The notes below the pieces were generated by a model. It saw only the letters and a list, made by a program, of their open reading frames with translations, was not told the origin of the DNA and made no database searches. This document shows, piece after piece, positions 10,654 through 18,413 of a stretch of 64,000 nt of DNA. This stretch comes from Micromonospora siamensis. Lineage in GTDB: Bacteria; Actinomycetota; Actinomycetes; Mycobacteriales; Micromonosporaceae. The position numbers were made by a program, and so were the translations under genes. Every line of letters begins with the position of its first letter. Within the stretch, counting starts at the first letter, position 1. Where the stretch lies: positions 1,984,001 through 2,048,000 of the forward strand of contig NZ_LT607751.1 in assembly GCF_900090305.1 (NCBI RefSeq), written 5' to 3'.

Positions 10654-10685
10654 GGGGCCCGGGGGCGGCGCCGCCCCCGGGCCCC
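10654..10685. terminator. 32-bp perfect GC palindrome between convergent genes
   Basis: GGGGCCCGGGGGCGGC (10654-10669) is followed without a loop by its exact complement (10670-10685). It lies in the 49-base gap between the sugar transferase and the convergent LCP gene, so it probably stops both transcripts. There is no T-tail. Confidence 0.65.
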
Positions 10686-10696
10686 GGCCCGGTCGC

Positions 10697-11764
10697 TCAC
10701 TTCTTCTTCGCGCCCAGTTGGAGGATCTTCGGTACGTCGTCCCGACGCACCGCATCGTAGAAGGCGGCGACCCGGTCGGTGTCGGCGAAGACGACGCTCT
10801 GGCCGCCGGCCATCCCGGTACCCCGGGTCGGGCTGGTGAGGAAGACCACGTTGCCGCCCCGGAGGCCGCGCAGGTCGCTCGCCATCGACAGCAGCGACAT
10901 CTTCTCGTCCACTGAGACGGCGCTCGAGGTCGCCTTGACGAAGTCGTTGAGCTTGCCCGGGCTCGTCATGATGCCACCCGAGGCAGCCTTGTCCAGGATC
11001 GCCTTGATCACCTGCTGCTGGTGGCGGATCCGGGCGAAGTCACCGTCGGCGAACTGCTTGCGCTGCCGGGCGTAGTCCAGCGCCGCCTCGCCGTCCAGCT
11101 GCTGCCGGCCGGCCGGGAACGTCCGGTGCGGTGGGTGGATCGAGGTGAAGGTCTTCTCCGAGGTCACCTCGATGCCGCCGAGGGCGTCCACGATCTCCTT
11201 GAACCCGGCGAAGTCCACCATCATCACGTGGTCGACACGTACCCCGGTGAACTTCTCCACGGTCTGCACCATGAGCGGCGCACCACCCCAGGCGAAGGCC
11301 GCGTTGATCTTGGCCTTGCGGCCGCCGTGCGCGCCGTCGGTGGACTTCGGCACATCCACCCAGGTGTCCCGAGGAATCGAGGTCAGCTGGGCGCTGGAGT
11401 GGTCGGCCGGAATGTGGGCCAGAATGATCGTGTCGGTACGCGAACCGGAGCTCTTCTCCGGATCCCGCGAGTCGCTGCCCAGGATCATGATGTTCATCGC
11501 GCCCTGCGCCCCGCTCTGCGGCCGCCCCGCCTCGGGAACGCCGGCGAAGGCGTCGACCCGGTCGACGCCCTTCTCCACCGACTTCAGGTAGAAGCCACCC
11601 GCGATGGCACCACCACCGACCAGCACCATCAGTGCGAGCAGGGTGAAGAGGACGACCCGCCGCCACCGACGACGCCTGGGCGGGGGAGCGGCCGCGGGCG
11701 GGTCCTCGGACGGACCGACGCCCCAACGGGCCGGCTCGGGCTCCGCATACTGCTGTGGATACAT
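10697..11764 (-). CDS. LytR-CpsA-Psr (LCP) family glycopolymer transferase
   Basis: 355 residues from the ATG at 11764. A Pro-rich cytoplasmic N-terminus is followed by RRRRWRR and one membrane helix (about 38-60), then the extracellular LCP domain. Conserved features include NIMILGSDSRD, the Arg/Asp motifs in GSRTDTIILAHIPADHSSAQLTSIPRDTWVDVP, and the second Arg cluster ALDYARQRKQFADGDFARIRHQQQ. LCP enzymes move lipid-linked glycopolymers such as teichoic acids, capsules or arabinogalactan onto peptidoglycan. Its position opposite the initiating transferase suggests that it attaches the polymer made by the neighbouring genes. TAGCAT lies seven bases before the ATG and would give a leaderless transcript. 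Longer in-frame starts reach into the next intergenic region and look wrong. Confidence 0.93.
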   Translation of the reverse strand: MYPQQYAEPEPARWGVGPSEDPPAAAPPPRRRRWRRVVLFTLLALMVLVGGGAIAGGFYLKSVEKGVDRVDAFAGVPEAGRPQSGAQGAMNIMILGSDSRDPEKSSGSRTDTIILAHIPADHSSAQLTSIPRDTWVDVPKSTDGAHGGRKAKINAAFAWGGAPLMVQTVEKFTGVRVDHVMMVDFAGFKEIVDALGGIEVTSEKTFTSIHPPHRTFPAGRQQLDGEAALDYARQRKQFADGDFARIRHQQQVIKAILDKAASGGIMTSPGKLNDFVKATSSAVSVDEKMSLLSMASDLRGLRGGNVVFLTSPTRGTGMAGGQSVVFADTDRVAAFYDAVRRDDVPKILQLGAKKK

Positions 11765-11898
11765 GGCGGGGATGCTACTGATTCTCGCGTTCCCTGACGT
11801 ACCCCCGCCCGTCCGAGATGACCGTCCCGAAGGACACACGTCCCCGCCGCTCCACCGAGGGACCACCGGCCCGGGTCCACAGTGGTAGAAACAGCACC

Positions 11899-12759
11899 AT
11901 GGTCCACCGCGTGGCGGCCCACCTCGCCGCCGTCCACACGTACCCGGTCAAGGGTTGCCACCGGCTCGACCACGACGAGGCGCAGGTCGAGCCGTGGGGC
12001 CTGGCCGGCGACCGACGCTGGATGCTGGTCGACGCCGACGGCGTCGGCGTCACCCAGCGCGAGACCACCGACCTGGTCCGGCTGCGCGCCCTGCCCCGCC
12101 CCGGCGGCCTGCTGCTCACCGCCGACGGCCGCCCCGACCTGCACGTCGCCGAACCGGCCGCCGACCCGGTGCCGGTGCGGGTCTTCACCAGCCGTCGACC
12201 CGTCGACGCCATCCCGGCCGGCCCGGCCGCCGACGACTGGCTCGGCGAGCTCGTCGGGCGACCCGTCCGCCTCGTCCGACTGGCCCGACCCGCCCGGCAC
12301 CTGGACCCCGACGAACGCGCCCACGACCCCGGCGACCGGGTCAGCTTCGCCGACGAATACCCGCTCCTGCTGGCCAGCACCGCCTCCCTCGACGCGCTCA
12401 ACGGCTGGCTCACCGACGCCGGCGCCGAACCGGTGCCGATGAGTCGATTCCGCCCCAACCTGGTCGTCACCGGCGCCCCCGCCTGGGCCGAGGACGACTG
12501 GGCCGGCCGCCGGTTCCGCATCGGCGACACCACCTTCCGCGCCGCCGGGCCGTGTGACCGCTGCGTCGTCACCACCACCGACCAGGAGACCGGCGTACGC
12601 GGCCACGAACCGCTGCGCACCCTCGCCCGGCACCGCAACATCGGCCGCAAGCTCCTCTTCGGCCTGCATGCCGTCCCCGAGCACACCGGCCGGGTCGCCG
12701 TCGGCGACCCGTTCACCCTCTTGTCCCCACCCGCCGGCCGGGCCGATGATGACCGGTAG
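11899..12759 (+). CDS. MOSC domain protein (YcbX/mARC-like molybdenum-cofactor protein)
   Basis: 286 residues. The N-terminal beta-barrel begins VAAHLAAVHTYPVKGCHRLDHDEAQVEPWGLAGDRRWMLVDADG, the typical MOSC_N pattern. The C-terminal MOSC domain includes MSRFRPNLVVTG and FRAAGPCDRCVVTTTDQETG, whose Cys residues match the conserved cofactor-ligand position of YcbX and mARC proteins. Such proteins bind the sulfurated molybdenum cofactor and reduce N-hydroxylated compounds with partner electron carriers. No partner reductase is encoded nearby. The start at 11899 is preferred over the 27-codon-longer frame because the extension is unlike the family. It is followed 24 bases later by a small gene with its own ribosome-binding site. 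Confidence 0.85.
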   Translation: MVHRVAAHLAAVHTYPVKGCHRLDHDEAQVEPWGLAGDRRWMLVDADGVGVTQRETTDLVRLRALPRPGGLLLTADGRPDLHVAEPAADPVPVRVFTSRRPVDAIPAGPAADDWLGELVGRPVRLVRLARPARHLDPDERAHDPGDRVSFADEYPLLLASTASLDALNGWLTDAGAEPVPMSRFRPNLVVTGAPAWAEDDWAGRRFRIGDTTFRAAGPCDRCVVTTTDQETGVRGHEPLRTLARHRNIGRKLLFGLHAVPEHTGRVAVGDPFTLLSPPAGRADDDR

Positions 12760-12783
12760 GCGACCTGCGACGAAGGAGTCGAC

Positions 12784-13107
12784 ATGCAGGTGATCCACCA
12801 TCCCCGAGTGGCCTGGGACACCGCCCGGGCGCTCGTCGCGGCGGCCGGCGACGACGACCTGTTCCGGTGGTACAGCGGAGAGCTGGGCGAACTGCTCGGC
12901 GTCGGTTCCGAACAGGCCCTGCACGACACCCGCGACCGGCTGCGCCGGGACACCACCGGAGGCCGGGCCATGGTCGAGGCCGGCCTCTGGCGGGTACGCC
13001 TCGCCGACGCCCTGACCACCCGCCCCGACCTGGCCGACCCGCTGCGCGACCTCACCACCATCGCCACCGGCCGGCTCCACAGCCGACGGGCCGGCCTGGC
13101 CGCCTGA
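12784..13107 (+). CDS. Conserved-looking hypothetical protein, 107 aa
   Basis: I do not recognise this protein. It is short, soluble and mostly helical by composition, with regular Arg/Asp/Leu spacing (LHDTRDRLRRDT, WRVRLADALTTRPDLADPL) and no Cys. AAGGAG ahead of the ATG at 12784 is a good ribosome-binding site. The codon usage matches its neighbours, so it is very likely a real gene. It follows the MOSC gene by 24 bases in the same direction and may be co-transcribed. No catalytic motif is visible. Confidence 0.7.
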   Translation: MQVIHHPRVAWDTARALVAAAGDDDLFRWYSGELGELLGVGSEQALHDTRDRLRRDTTGGRAMVEAGLWRVRLADALTTRPDLADPLRDLTTIATGRLHSRRAGLAA

Positions 13108-13202
13108 CGCCGCCGGCCGGGCCCGGGGCCGCTGACCGGCTGGCTTAACTTTTGCTGAGGTCGCTTGTCCGGCCCCGGCACCGTCCGGCAGCATCGACCG
13201 GC

Positions 13203-14189
13203 GTGACCGACCCCGGCACCGCACCCAGCCCGCCGCGCCGGCCCGGCCGACGACGGGCGCCCGGCGTCCCGTCCACGCGTACCCTCGCCGGATCCGCCGC
13301 CGCCGCCCTCGCCGCCATGCTCGGCATCACCCTCGCCCTGCGCGCCGGCGCCGCGCCCGCCTGCGCCGCGCCCCCGACCGGCGGGACAGCCCACACCGGC
13401 AAGGCCACCTTCTACGACTCCCACGGCGGCGGCAACTGCTCCTACCCGAGCGCCCCCACCGACCGCCGCTACGTGGCGCTCGGCCCCACCGGGTACGCCG
13501 CCGGCGCCGCCTGCGGCGGCCAACTCGACGTCACCGGCCCCAGGGGCACCGTCCGGGTCCTGGTCACCGACCAGTGCCCCGAGTGCGAACCCGGCCACCT
13601 CGACCTCTCCGCCGAGGCGTTCGCCCGGATCGCCGACCCGGTCCAGGGCGTCGTACCGGTCAGCTACCGGGCTGTGGTCGACCCGCCCCTGGCCGGCCCG
13701 CTCACCTTCCGGATCAAGGAAGGCGCGTCCCGGTGGTGGTTCGCCGTTCTCGTCGGCGACCACGGCAACCCGCTGCGCTCCGTCGAGGTCCGCCAGGGCG
13801 GCTCGTGGCGCCCGGCCGTCCGGCAGGACTACAACTACTGGCTGCTCGAATCCGGCGCCGGAGCCGGGCCGTACGCCATCCGGGTGACCGACGTACGCGG
13901 CCACCGGGCCACCGCCACCGGCATCGAGTTGGCGCCGGGCCGCGTGCAACGCAGCGACGTGCGGATGTACGGCGGCACCTCGGCCCGGCCCTCGGTTGCC
14001 CGGCGCTCGCCGTCGCCGTCCCCGTCGGCCCGGCCCGGTGGGGCCGCCTCAGCCCGTCGGGGTCCGTCGGCCAGCCCCTCCGCCGGCCGGGCGACGTCGA
14101 GCACCGCGCCCGTCCCTCCGCCGGTCGGCGCGACGGTCGTGGCGGAGGCGCCGTTGGCCGCTGTACCGGTCGCCGGCTGTACGGGCTGA
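13203..14189 (+). CDS. Secreted expansin-like protein (DPBB plus CBM63-type domain)
   Basis: 328 residues from GTG 13203; a TTG at 13152 is the longest frame. An Arg-rich n-region and hydrophobic stretch (SAAAALAAMLGITLALRAGAAPACA) form a signal peptide. The next domain, GKATFYDSHGGGNCSYPSAP through VRVLVTDQCPECEPGHLDLSAEAFARIA, is a double-psi beta-barrel with the expansin Asp in TDQCPEC and the HLDLS motif. A second beta domain (about 165-260, KEGASRWWFAVLVGDHGNPLRSVEVRQGG) matches the expansin cellulose-binding module, with aromatic residues. The last 75 residues are a low-complexity Pro/Ser/Ala/Arg tail. Expansins loosen polysaccharide networks without hydrolysis. Binding to plant or fungal walls is family knowledge, and its role here is not evident from neighbours. 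Confidence 0.85.
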   Translation: MTDPGTAPSPPRRPGRRRAPGVPSTRTLAGSAAAALAAMLGITLALRAGAAPACAAPPTGGTAHTGKATFYDSHGGGNCSYPSAPTDRRYVALGPTGYAAGAACGGQLDVTGPRGTVRVLVTDQCPECEPGHLDLSAEAFARIADPVQGVVPVSYRAVVDPPLAGPLTFRIKEGASRWWFAVLVGDHGNPLRSVEVRQGGSWRPAVRQDYNYWLLESGAGAGPYAIRVTDVRGHRATATGIELAPGRVQRSDVRMYGGTSARPSVARRSPSPSPSARPGGAASARRGPSASPSAGRATSSTAPVPPPVGATVVAEAPLAAVPVAGCTG

Positions 14190-14343
14190 CGGGTCCTGCC
14201 CTGCCTGGTCCCCGGCCGGACGGGCTGATTCGGGCCCCTCTCGGCTTGCGTCTGCCTGGTGCACGGCTGCCCGGGCCTGTGTCGGTCCTGCTGCGTGGTT
14301 CGCTCCGGCGGCCGACAGCGCGTCCGCAGGGCTGGCCGTCGGC

Positions 14344-14880
14344 TCAGTTCGCCGTCGCCAGGTCCTGCCACATGACGATCTCGTCCCGCTCGTCGCCGGG
14401 CGCCACCCGCAGTGCCGCCGGCAGCCGGCCCACCTCACGGAAACCCAGCCCGCCGTAGAAGGACTCCAGGCCCTGCCCGCCGCGGATCGTCACCAGCAGC
14501 GCCCGCCAGCCCAGCTCGGGCGCGCGGCGTGCCGCCTCCCGCATCAGCTCGCGGCCGTAGCCGCGGCCCTGCGTGTCCGGGTGGACCATCACCCGCTTCA
14601 ACGTCCCCCAGTGCGCTGACAGGGCGAACCGGTTGTCGGCGAAGAAGAGCACCGCCACCGGGCGCTCGCCCGCATAGCCGACCAGCAGCCGGTCCGGGCC
14701 GTCGGTGGTGTCGGCGAACGTCCGCTCGGCGACCGGGCGGACCTCGTCGGCGGTCACCGGGGCGACGAAGCCGACCGCGCCGCCGGCGTTGGTGACGGCC
14801 ACCCAGAGGTCGACGATCTGGTCGCGGAGGGTGGGGGTCAGCTCGGGGTTGAGGACGAAGCGCAGGCTCACGCCGGTCAT
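14344..14880 (-). CDS. GNAT-family N-acetyltransferase
   Basis: 178 residues from the ATG at 14880, with a TTG three codons earlier. The acetyl-CoA site VMVHPDTQGRGYGRELM (motif A, with Q/RxxGxG/A) and GLESFYGGLGFREVGRLP (motif B region) are clear. LLVGYAGERPVAVLFF forms the preceding beta strands. The substrate is unknown. It stands alone between a convergent expansin gene and a tRNA-Leu gene in the same orientation, about 57 bases away. Confidence 0.85.
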   Translation of the reverse strand: MTGVSLRFVLNPELTPTLRDQIVDLWVAVTNAGGAVGFVAPVTADEVRPVAERTFADTTDGPDRLLVGYAGERPVAVLFFADNRFALSAHWGTLKRVMVHPDTQGRGYGRELMREAARRAPELGWRALLVTIRGGQGLESFYGGLGFREVGRLPAALRVAPGDERDEIVMWQDLATAN

Positions 14881-14936
14881 CCTGGGCAACGGTGCCCGGG
14901 CTTACCAACGATCGTGACGTGTCTGACACGCCCCTC

Positions 14937-15023
14937 TGGTGCGGGAGAGGGGACTCGAACCCCCACGTCCTCTCGGACACGGGCTCCTAAGACCCGCGCG
15001 GCTGCCAGTTACGCCACTCCCGC
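14937..15023 (-). tRNA. tRNA-Leu (anticodon TAG)
   Basis: The minus strand folds as a class II tRNA. The acceptor GCGGGAG pairs with CTCCCGC, the D-arm reads GTAACTGGCAGCC, and the anticodon loop CTTAGGA gives TAG. A long variable arm (TGTCCGAGAGGACGT) and a T-loop TTCGAGT follow. Discriminator A and a genome-encoded CCA are present (14937-14940). The long variable arm confirms leucine rather than serine identity together with the anticodon. Confidence 0.95.
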
Positions 15024-15088
15024 CGACCCGGTGATTCTAGAGCGTCCCGCCTCGGCTGCGGTGAGCCCTGCCTCGCGGAGAACCAACC

Positions 15089-15559
15089 TCAGTCGAGGCC
15101 GAGGTCGCGGCGCAGCTTGGCGACGTGCCCGGTGGCCTTCACGTTGCAGAACGCGTGCTCGATCTTGCCGTCCGGGTCGATGACGAAGGTGGAGCGGATG
15201 ACCCCGGTGACGGTCCTGCCGTACATCTGCTTCTCGCCGTACGCGCCGTAGGCGGTGAGCACGGTCTTGTCGGTGTCGGCGACCAGCGGGAAGGTGATCG
15301 CGTCGCGCTCGCGGAACTTCGCCAGCTTGGCGGGCTTGTCCGGGGAGATGCCGACCACCTCGTAACCGGCGGCCTGGAGCGAGGCGAGCGAGTCGCGGAA
15401 GTCGCAGGCCTGCTTGGTGCAGCCGGGGGTCATCGCGGCGGGGTAGGCGTAGAGGATGACGCGGCGGCCGCGCAGGTCGGCCAGGGAGAGCGTGTCGCCG
15501 GTGTCGGTCGGGAGGCTGAACTCGGGCGCGGGGTCGCCGGGGCTGAGGCGGTCGGTCAT
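15089..15559 (-). CDS. bcp: Thioredoxin-dependent thiol peroxidase (BCP/PrxQ peroxiredoxin)
   Basis: 156 residues, the usual BCP length. It reduces hydroperoxides with thioredoxin as donor. The peroxidatic Cys lies in AAMTPGCTKQACDFRD, where a second Cys five residues later is the resolving Cys of the PrxQ type. FVIDPDGKIEHAFCNVKATGHV closes the fold. Cytoplasmic, no signal peptide. A monocistronic unit, divergent from the cbi operon, whose Nur-like box lies about 100 bases upstream of it. Confidence 0.93.
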   Translation of the reverse strand: MTDRLSPGDPAPEFSLPTDTGDTLSLADLRGRRVILYAYPAAMTPGCTKQACDFRDSLASLQAAGYEVVGISPDKPAKLAKFRERDAITFPLVADTDKTVLTAYGAYGEKQMYGRTVTGVIRSTFVIDPDGKIEHAFCNVKATGHVAKLRRDLGLD

Positions 15560-15652
15560 GGCGCCGACGATACCGCCGGCGACCGACGCGGCCGTGCCGT
15601 CGCCACGCCGCCACGCCCGCCGGAGGTTCGGGGCAGGTGATCAAGGACTCGG

Positions 15653-15677
15653 GTTGTTGCCAAAGATTGGCAACAAC
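15653..15677 (+). promoter_or_regulatory. Nur-like palindrome over the promoter of the Ni/Co transport operon
   Basis: GTTGTTGCCAA and its exact complement are separated by AGA, giving a 25-bp palindrome. Its core TTGC-N9-GCAA has the same half-site spacing as the nickel regulator Nur box described for Streptomyces (TGCaa-N5-ttGCA type). TTGGCA (15667-15672) and TAGGCT (15691-15696), 18 bases apart, look like -35 and -10, so the palindrome covers the -35. A metal-dependent Fur-family repressor is the natural candidate. No such regulator gene is in the window. Confidence 0.55.
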
Positions 15678-15757
15678 TGCCGACGGGAAATAGGCTGAGC
15701 CCGGCCGGCGTGGAACTGCCATGCCGTGCGCGGGGAGGTCGAGTGGAAACCCTGGCG

Positions 15758-16465
15758 ATGCACATCTCGAACGGGATCATCAACGGTCCCGTCGCGGCGG
15801 TCTTCGCCGCCTTCGCCCTCGCCGTGCTGACGTTCTGCGTGCTGCGGGGCCGCGCCGACCTGGACGACCGGCTGGCGCCGATGGCCGGGATGGTCGCCGC
15901 GTTCATCTTCGCCGTGCAGTTGCTCAACTTCCCGATCTTCACCGCCGGGGTGAGCGGTCACCTGCTCGGCGGCGCGCTGGCCGCGCTGCTGGTCGGCCCG
16001 TGGGTGGGCGCGCTCTGCGTCGCGGTGGTGCTGATCGTGCAGGCGCTGGTCTTCGGTGACGGCGGGGTCGCCATGCTGGGCCTGAACATCACCAACATGG
16101 CCGTGCTCGGCACCGCGGCGGCGTACCTGCTGATCGCCGTGCTGCTGCGGGTGCTGCCGCGCACCCCGGCCGGGCTGGGGGTCACCGCGTTCGTCTCCGC
16201 CCTGGTCAGCGTGGGGGTGGCCGCGCAGGGCTTCGTCCTGGAGTACGCCCTGGGCGGCACCACCGACCTGGGCGGGAACCTGGCCGGGCTGGCCGGCACG
16301 ATGGCCTTCGTGCACCTGCTGATCGGTATCGGCGAGGGCCTGATCACCGCGACCACCGTGGTCACCGTCGCGAAGGTCCGTCCCGATCTGGTGTACGCGC
16401 TGCGCGCCCTGAAGCCGGCCACGCCGCCGGCCCCCGCCGTTCCCGTGGCCGGCGGTGCCCGATGA
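15758..16465 (+). CDS. cbiM: ECF transporter substrate-binding component for nickel/cobalt
   Basis: 235 residues from ATG 15758, with six to seven membrane helices. It begins MHISNGIINGP. In CbiM/NikM proteins the free amino group of Met1 and the imidazole of His2 bind the metal, so this start preserves the site. A GTG at 15743 has the better ribosome-binding site (GGGGAGG, 4 bases away) but would add five residues before the metal-binding Met-His. The helices contain GVSGHLLGGALAALLVGPWVGALCVAVVLIVQALVFGDGG, a strongly conserved CbiM segment whose His is the further ligand. It is the first gene of cbiM-PDGLE-cbiQ-cbiO, overlapping the next by ATGA. Confidence 0.92.
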   Translation: MHISNGIINGPVAAVFAAFALAVLTFCVLRGRADLDDRLAPMAGMVAAFIFAVQLLNFPIFTAGVSGHLLGGALAALLVGPWVGALCVAVVLIVQALVFGDGGVAMLGLNITNMAVLGTAAAYLLIAVLLRVLPRTPAGLGVTAFVSALVSVGVAAQGFVLEYALGGTTDLGGNLAGLAGTMAFVHLLIGIGEGLITATTVVTVAKVRPDLVYALRALKPATPPAPAVPVAGGAR

Positions 16466-16869
16466 GCAGGCGTCCCTGGGGTTTCGTGGCCGCCGGTCTG
16501 CTGGTCGCCCTGCTGCTGGCCGGGGTGGTCAGCAACTACGCCTCGTCGCACCCGGACGGGCTGGACTCCTCCCTGCTCAAGGGCTGCACAGTGAACGCCG
16601 ACGGTGAGATCACCGGCGGCAGCTGTCCGGCGCAGCAGGCCAAGGACCACGAGCTGTCCGACAGTCCGCTGGCCGACTACGGCATCGCCGGCATCGACAA
16701 CGGGTTCCTCTCCACCGGCCTCGCCGGCGTGGTGGGCGTGCTGCTGACCTTCGCGATCGGCGGGGGCGCCTTCTGGCTGCTGCGCCGCCGCACCCCGCAG
16801 GGCACGCAGCAGAGCGGCGCCGCGCAGGGCACGCAGCAGAGCAACACCCCCGCGGACCAGGGCAGCTGA
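16462..16869 (+). CDS. PDGLE-domain membrane protein (CbiN/NikN-like accessory subunit)
   Basis: 135 residues with a helix at each end of the PDGLE domain. SHPDGLDSSLL after the first helix gives the family its name, and DSPLADYGIAGIDNGFLSTGLAGVVGVLLTFAIGG leads into the second helix. In NikMN-type transporters this subunit replaces CbiN and helps load the metal into the M component. The C-terminal tail has two copies of QGTQQS-like repeats and is probably cytoplasmic and disordered. Start and stop overlaps (ATGA with cbiM, three bases before cbiQ) place it firmly in the operon. Confidence 0.88.
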   Translation: MSRRPWGFVAAGLLVALLLAGVVSNYASSHPDGLDSSLLKGCTVNADGEITGGSCPAQQAKDHELSDSPLADYGIAGIDNGFLSTGLAGVVGVLLTFAIGGGAFWLLRRRTPQGTQQSGAAQGTQQSNTPADQGS

Positions 16870-16872
16870 GCG

Positions 16873-17643
16873 GTGGGCGCCGGACACGCGCACGTCCTGC
16901 ACCAGGAGCGGGACACACCGGTGCACCGCCTCCCGCCCGAGGTGAAGGTCGTCGCGATGGTGGTCTTCACCCTGGCGGTGGTGGCCACCCCGCGCGAGGC
17001 GTTCTGGGCCTTCGGCGGGTACGCCCTGCTGGTCGTCGCGGTCGCCGCGCTGGCCCGGGTCGGGGCGCGGTGGCTGCTGCTGCGTACCACCATCGAGTTG
17101 CCGTTCGTGCTCTTCGCGTTCGTGCTGCCCTTCCTGGGCGCGGGGGAGCGGGTGGAGCTGGCCGGCCTGAGCCTGTCGGTCGACGGCCTGTACGGCGGCT
17201 GGAACATCCTCGCCAAGGGCACGCTGGGCGTACTCGCGTCGCTGTTGCTGGCGGCGACCACGACGAGCCGGGACCTGATCCTCGGCCTGGACCGGCTGCG
17301 CTGCCCGCAGGTGCTCACCCAGATCGCCTCGTTCATGCTGCGCTACCTGGAGGTGCTGGTCGGCGAGGCCCGGCGGATGCGGGTGGCCCGGCTGTCCCGC
17401 GGTGACGACCCGCGGTTCCTGTGGCAGCTGCGCGGCTTCGCGGCCGGGGTGGGCGCGTTGTTCCTGCGCGCGTTCGAGCGCGGCGAGCGGGTCTACCTGG
17501 CGATGCTGTCCCGCGGTTACGCGGGCCGGATGCCGGCGGTGTGGCAGGGTGCGGGGGCGGCGGACGCCGGGCAGTGGGCGGTCGCCGCGGTGGTGCCCGT
17601 GCTGGCGGTGGGCATCGCCGCCGCCGCGCTGGTGCTGACATGA
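16873..17643 (+). CDS. cbiQ: ECF transporter transmembrane (T) component
   Basis: 256 residues from GTG 16873, with about five to six membrane helices. HRLPPEVKVVAMVVFTLAVV at the start matches the CbiQ N-terminus. The coupling helices that contact the ATPase are seen in YLEVLVGEARRMRVARLSRGDDP and FERGERVYLAMLSRGYAGRMP, carrying the two A-R-G motifs of T components. It joins the substrate-binding CbiM and the ATPase CbiO. It overlaps cbiO by ATGA. Confidence 0.93.
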   Translation: MGAGHAHVLHQERDTPVHRLPPEVKVVAMVVFTLAVVATPREAFWAFGGYALLVVAVAALARVGARWLLLRTTIELPFVLFAFVLPFLGAGERVELAGLSLSVDGLYGGWNILAKGTLGVLASLLLAATTTSRDLILGLDRLRCPQVLTQIASFMLRYLEVLVGEARRMRVARLSRGDDPRFLWQLRGFAAGVGALFLRAFERGERVYLAMLSRGYAGRMPAVWQGAGAADAGQWAVAAVVPVLAVGIAAAALVLT

Positions 17644-18413
17644 TCTCCGACGTGTCGACCACCCCACCCTCGCTGGACGTCCGCGGTGTCCAGCACGCCT
17701 ACCCGGACGGGCACGTGGCGCTGCACGGCGTCGACCTGACGGTGCCCCGGGGCGACCGGGTGGCGCTGCTCGGGCCGAACGGCGCCGGCAAGACCACCCT
17801 GGTGCTGCACCTCAACGGCGTCCTGACCCCGACGGCGGGCACGGTCTCCGTGGGCGGGCTGACGGTGACCCGGGACCGGGCCACCCTGGCGGAGATCCGC
17901 CGCCGGGTGGGCATCGTCTTCCAGGACCCGGACGACCAGCTCTTCCTGCCCACCGTCGCGGAGGACGTGGCGTTCGGGCCGGCGAACCTGGGGCTGCGGG
18001 GCGCGGAGCTGGCGCAGCGGGTGGACGAGGCGCTGGCCGCGGTCGGGATGTCCGAGCACCGGGACCGGGCGCCGCACCACCTGTCGTTCGGGCAGCGGCG
18101 CCGGGTGGCCGTGGCCACGGTGCTGGCGATGCGGCCGGAGATCCTGGTGCTGGACGAGCCGTCGTCGAACCTCGACCCGGCGGCACGCCGGGAGCTGGCC
18201 GAGATCCTGCGCGGACTGCCGGTGACCCTGTTGATGGTCACCCACGACCTGCCGTACGCGGCGGAGCTGTGCACGCGGTCGGTGATCCTGGACGCCGGCC
18301 GGGTGGTCGCCGACGCGCCGACCCTGGACGTGCTCGCCGATCAGGAGCTGCTGGCCACGCACCGGCTGGAGCTGCCGTACGGGTTCAGCCCGCAGGCTGT
18401 CCGACGTCCCTGA
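17640..18413 (+). CDS. cbiO: ECF transporter ATPase component
   Basis: 257 residues, a single ABC domain. Walker A GPNGAGKTT, Q-loop FQDPDDQLF (the DPDDQ signature is typical of cobalt/nickel ECF ATPases), signature LSFGQRRRVA (a variation of LSGGQ), Walker B ILVLDEPSSNLDP and the switch His in VTHDLPYA are all present, so it should be active. Its final 29 bases overlap tail to tail with the convergent membrane-protein gene of the copper module. Confidence 0.94.
   Translation: MISDVSTTPPSLDVRGVQHAYPDGHVALHGVDLTVPRGDRVALLGPNGAGKTTLVLHLNGVLTPTAGTVSVGGLTVTRDRATLAEIRRRVGIVFQDPDDQLFLPTVAEDVAFGPANLGLRGAELAQRVDEALAAVGMSEHRDRAPHHLSFGQRRRVAVATVLAMRPEILVLDEPSSNLDPAARRELAEILRGLPVTLLMVTHDLPYAAELCTRSVILDAGRVVADAPTLDVLADQELLATHRLELPYGFSPQAVRRP

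Noticed and set aside
15560..15757. Cobalamin riboswitch upstream of cbiM
   Set aside because: No B12-box-like GCCACTG-type core or long structured leader was found by eye. The only structured element is the Nur-like palindrome.
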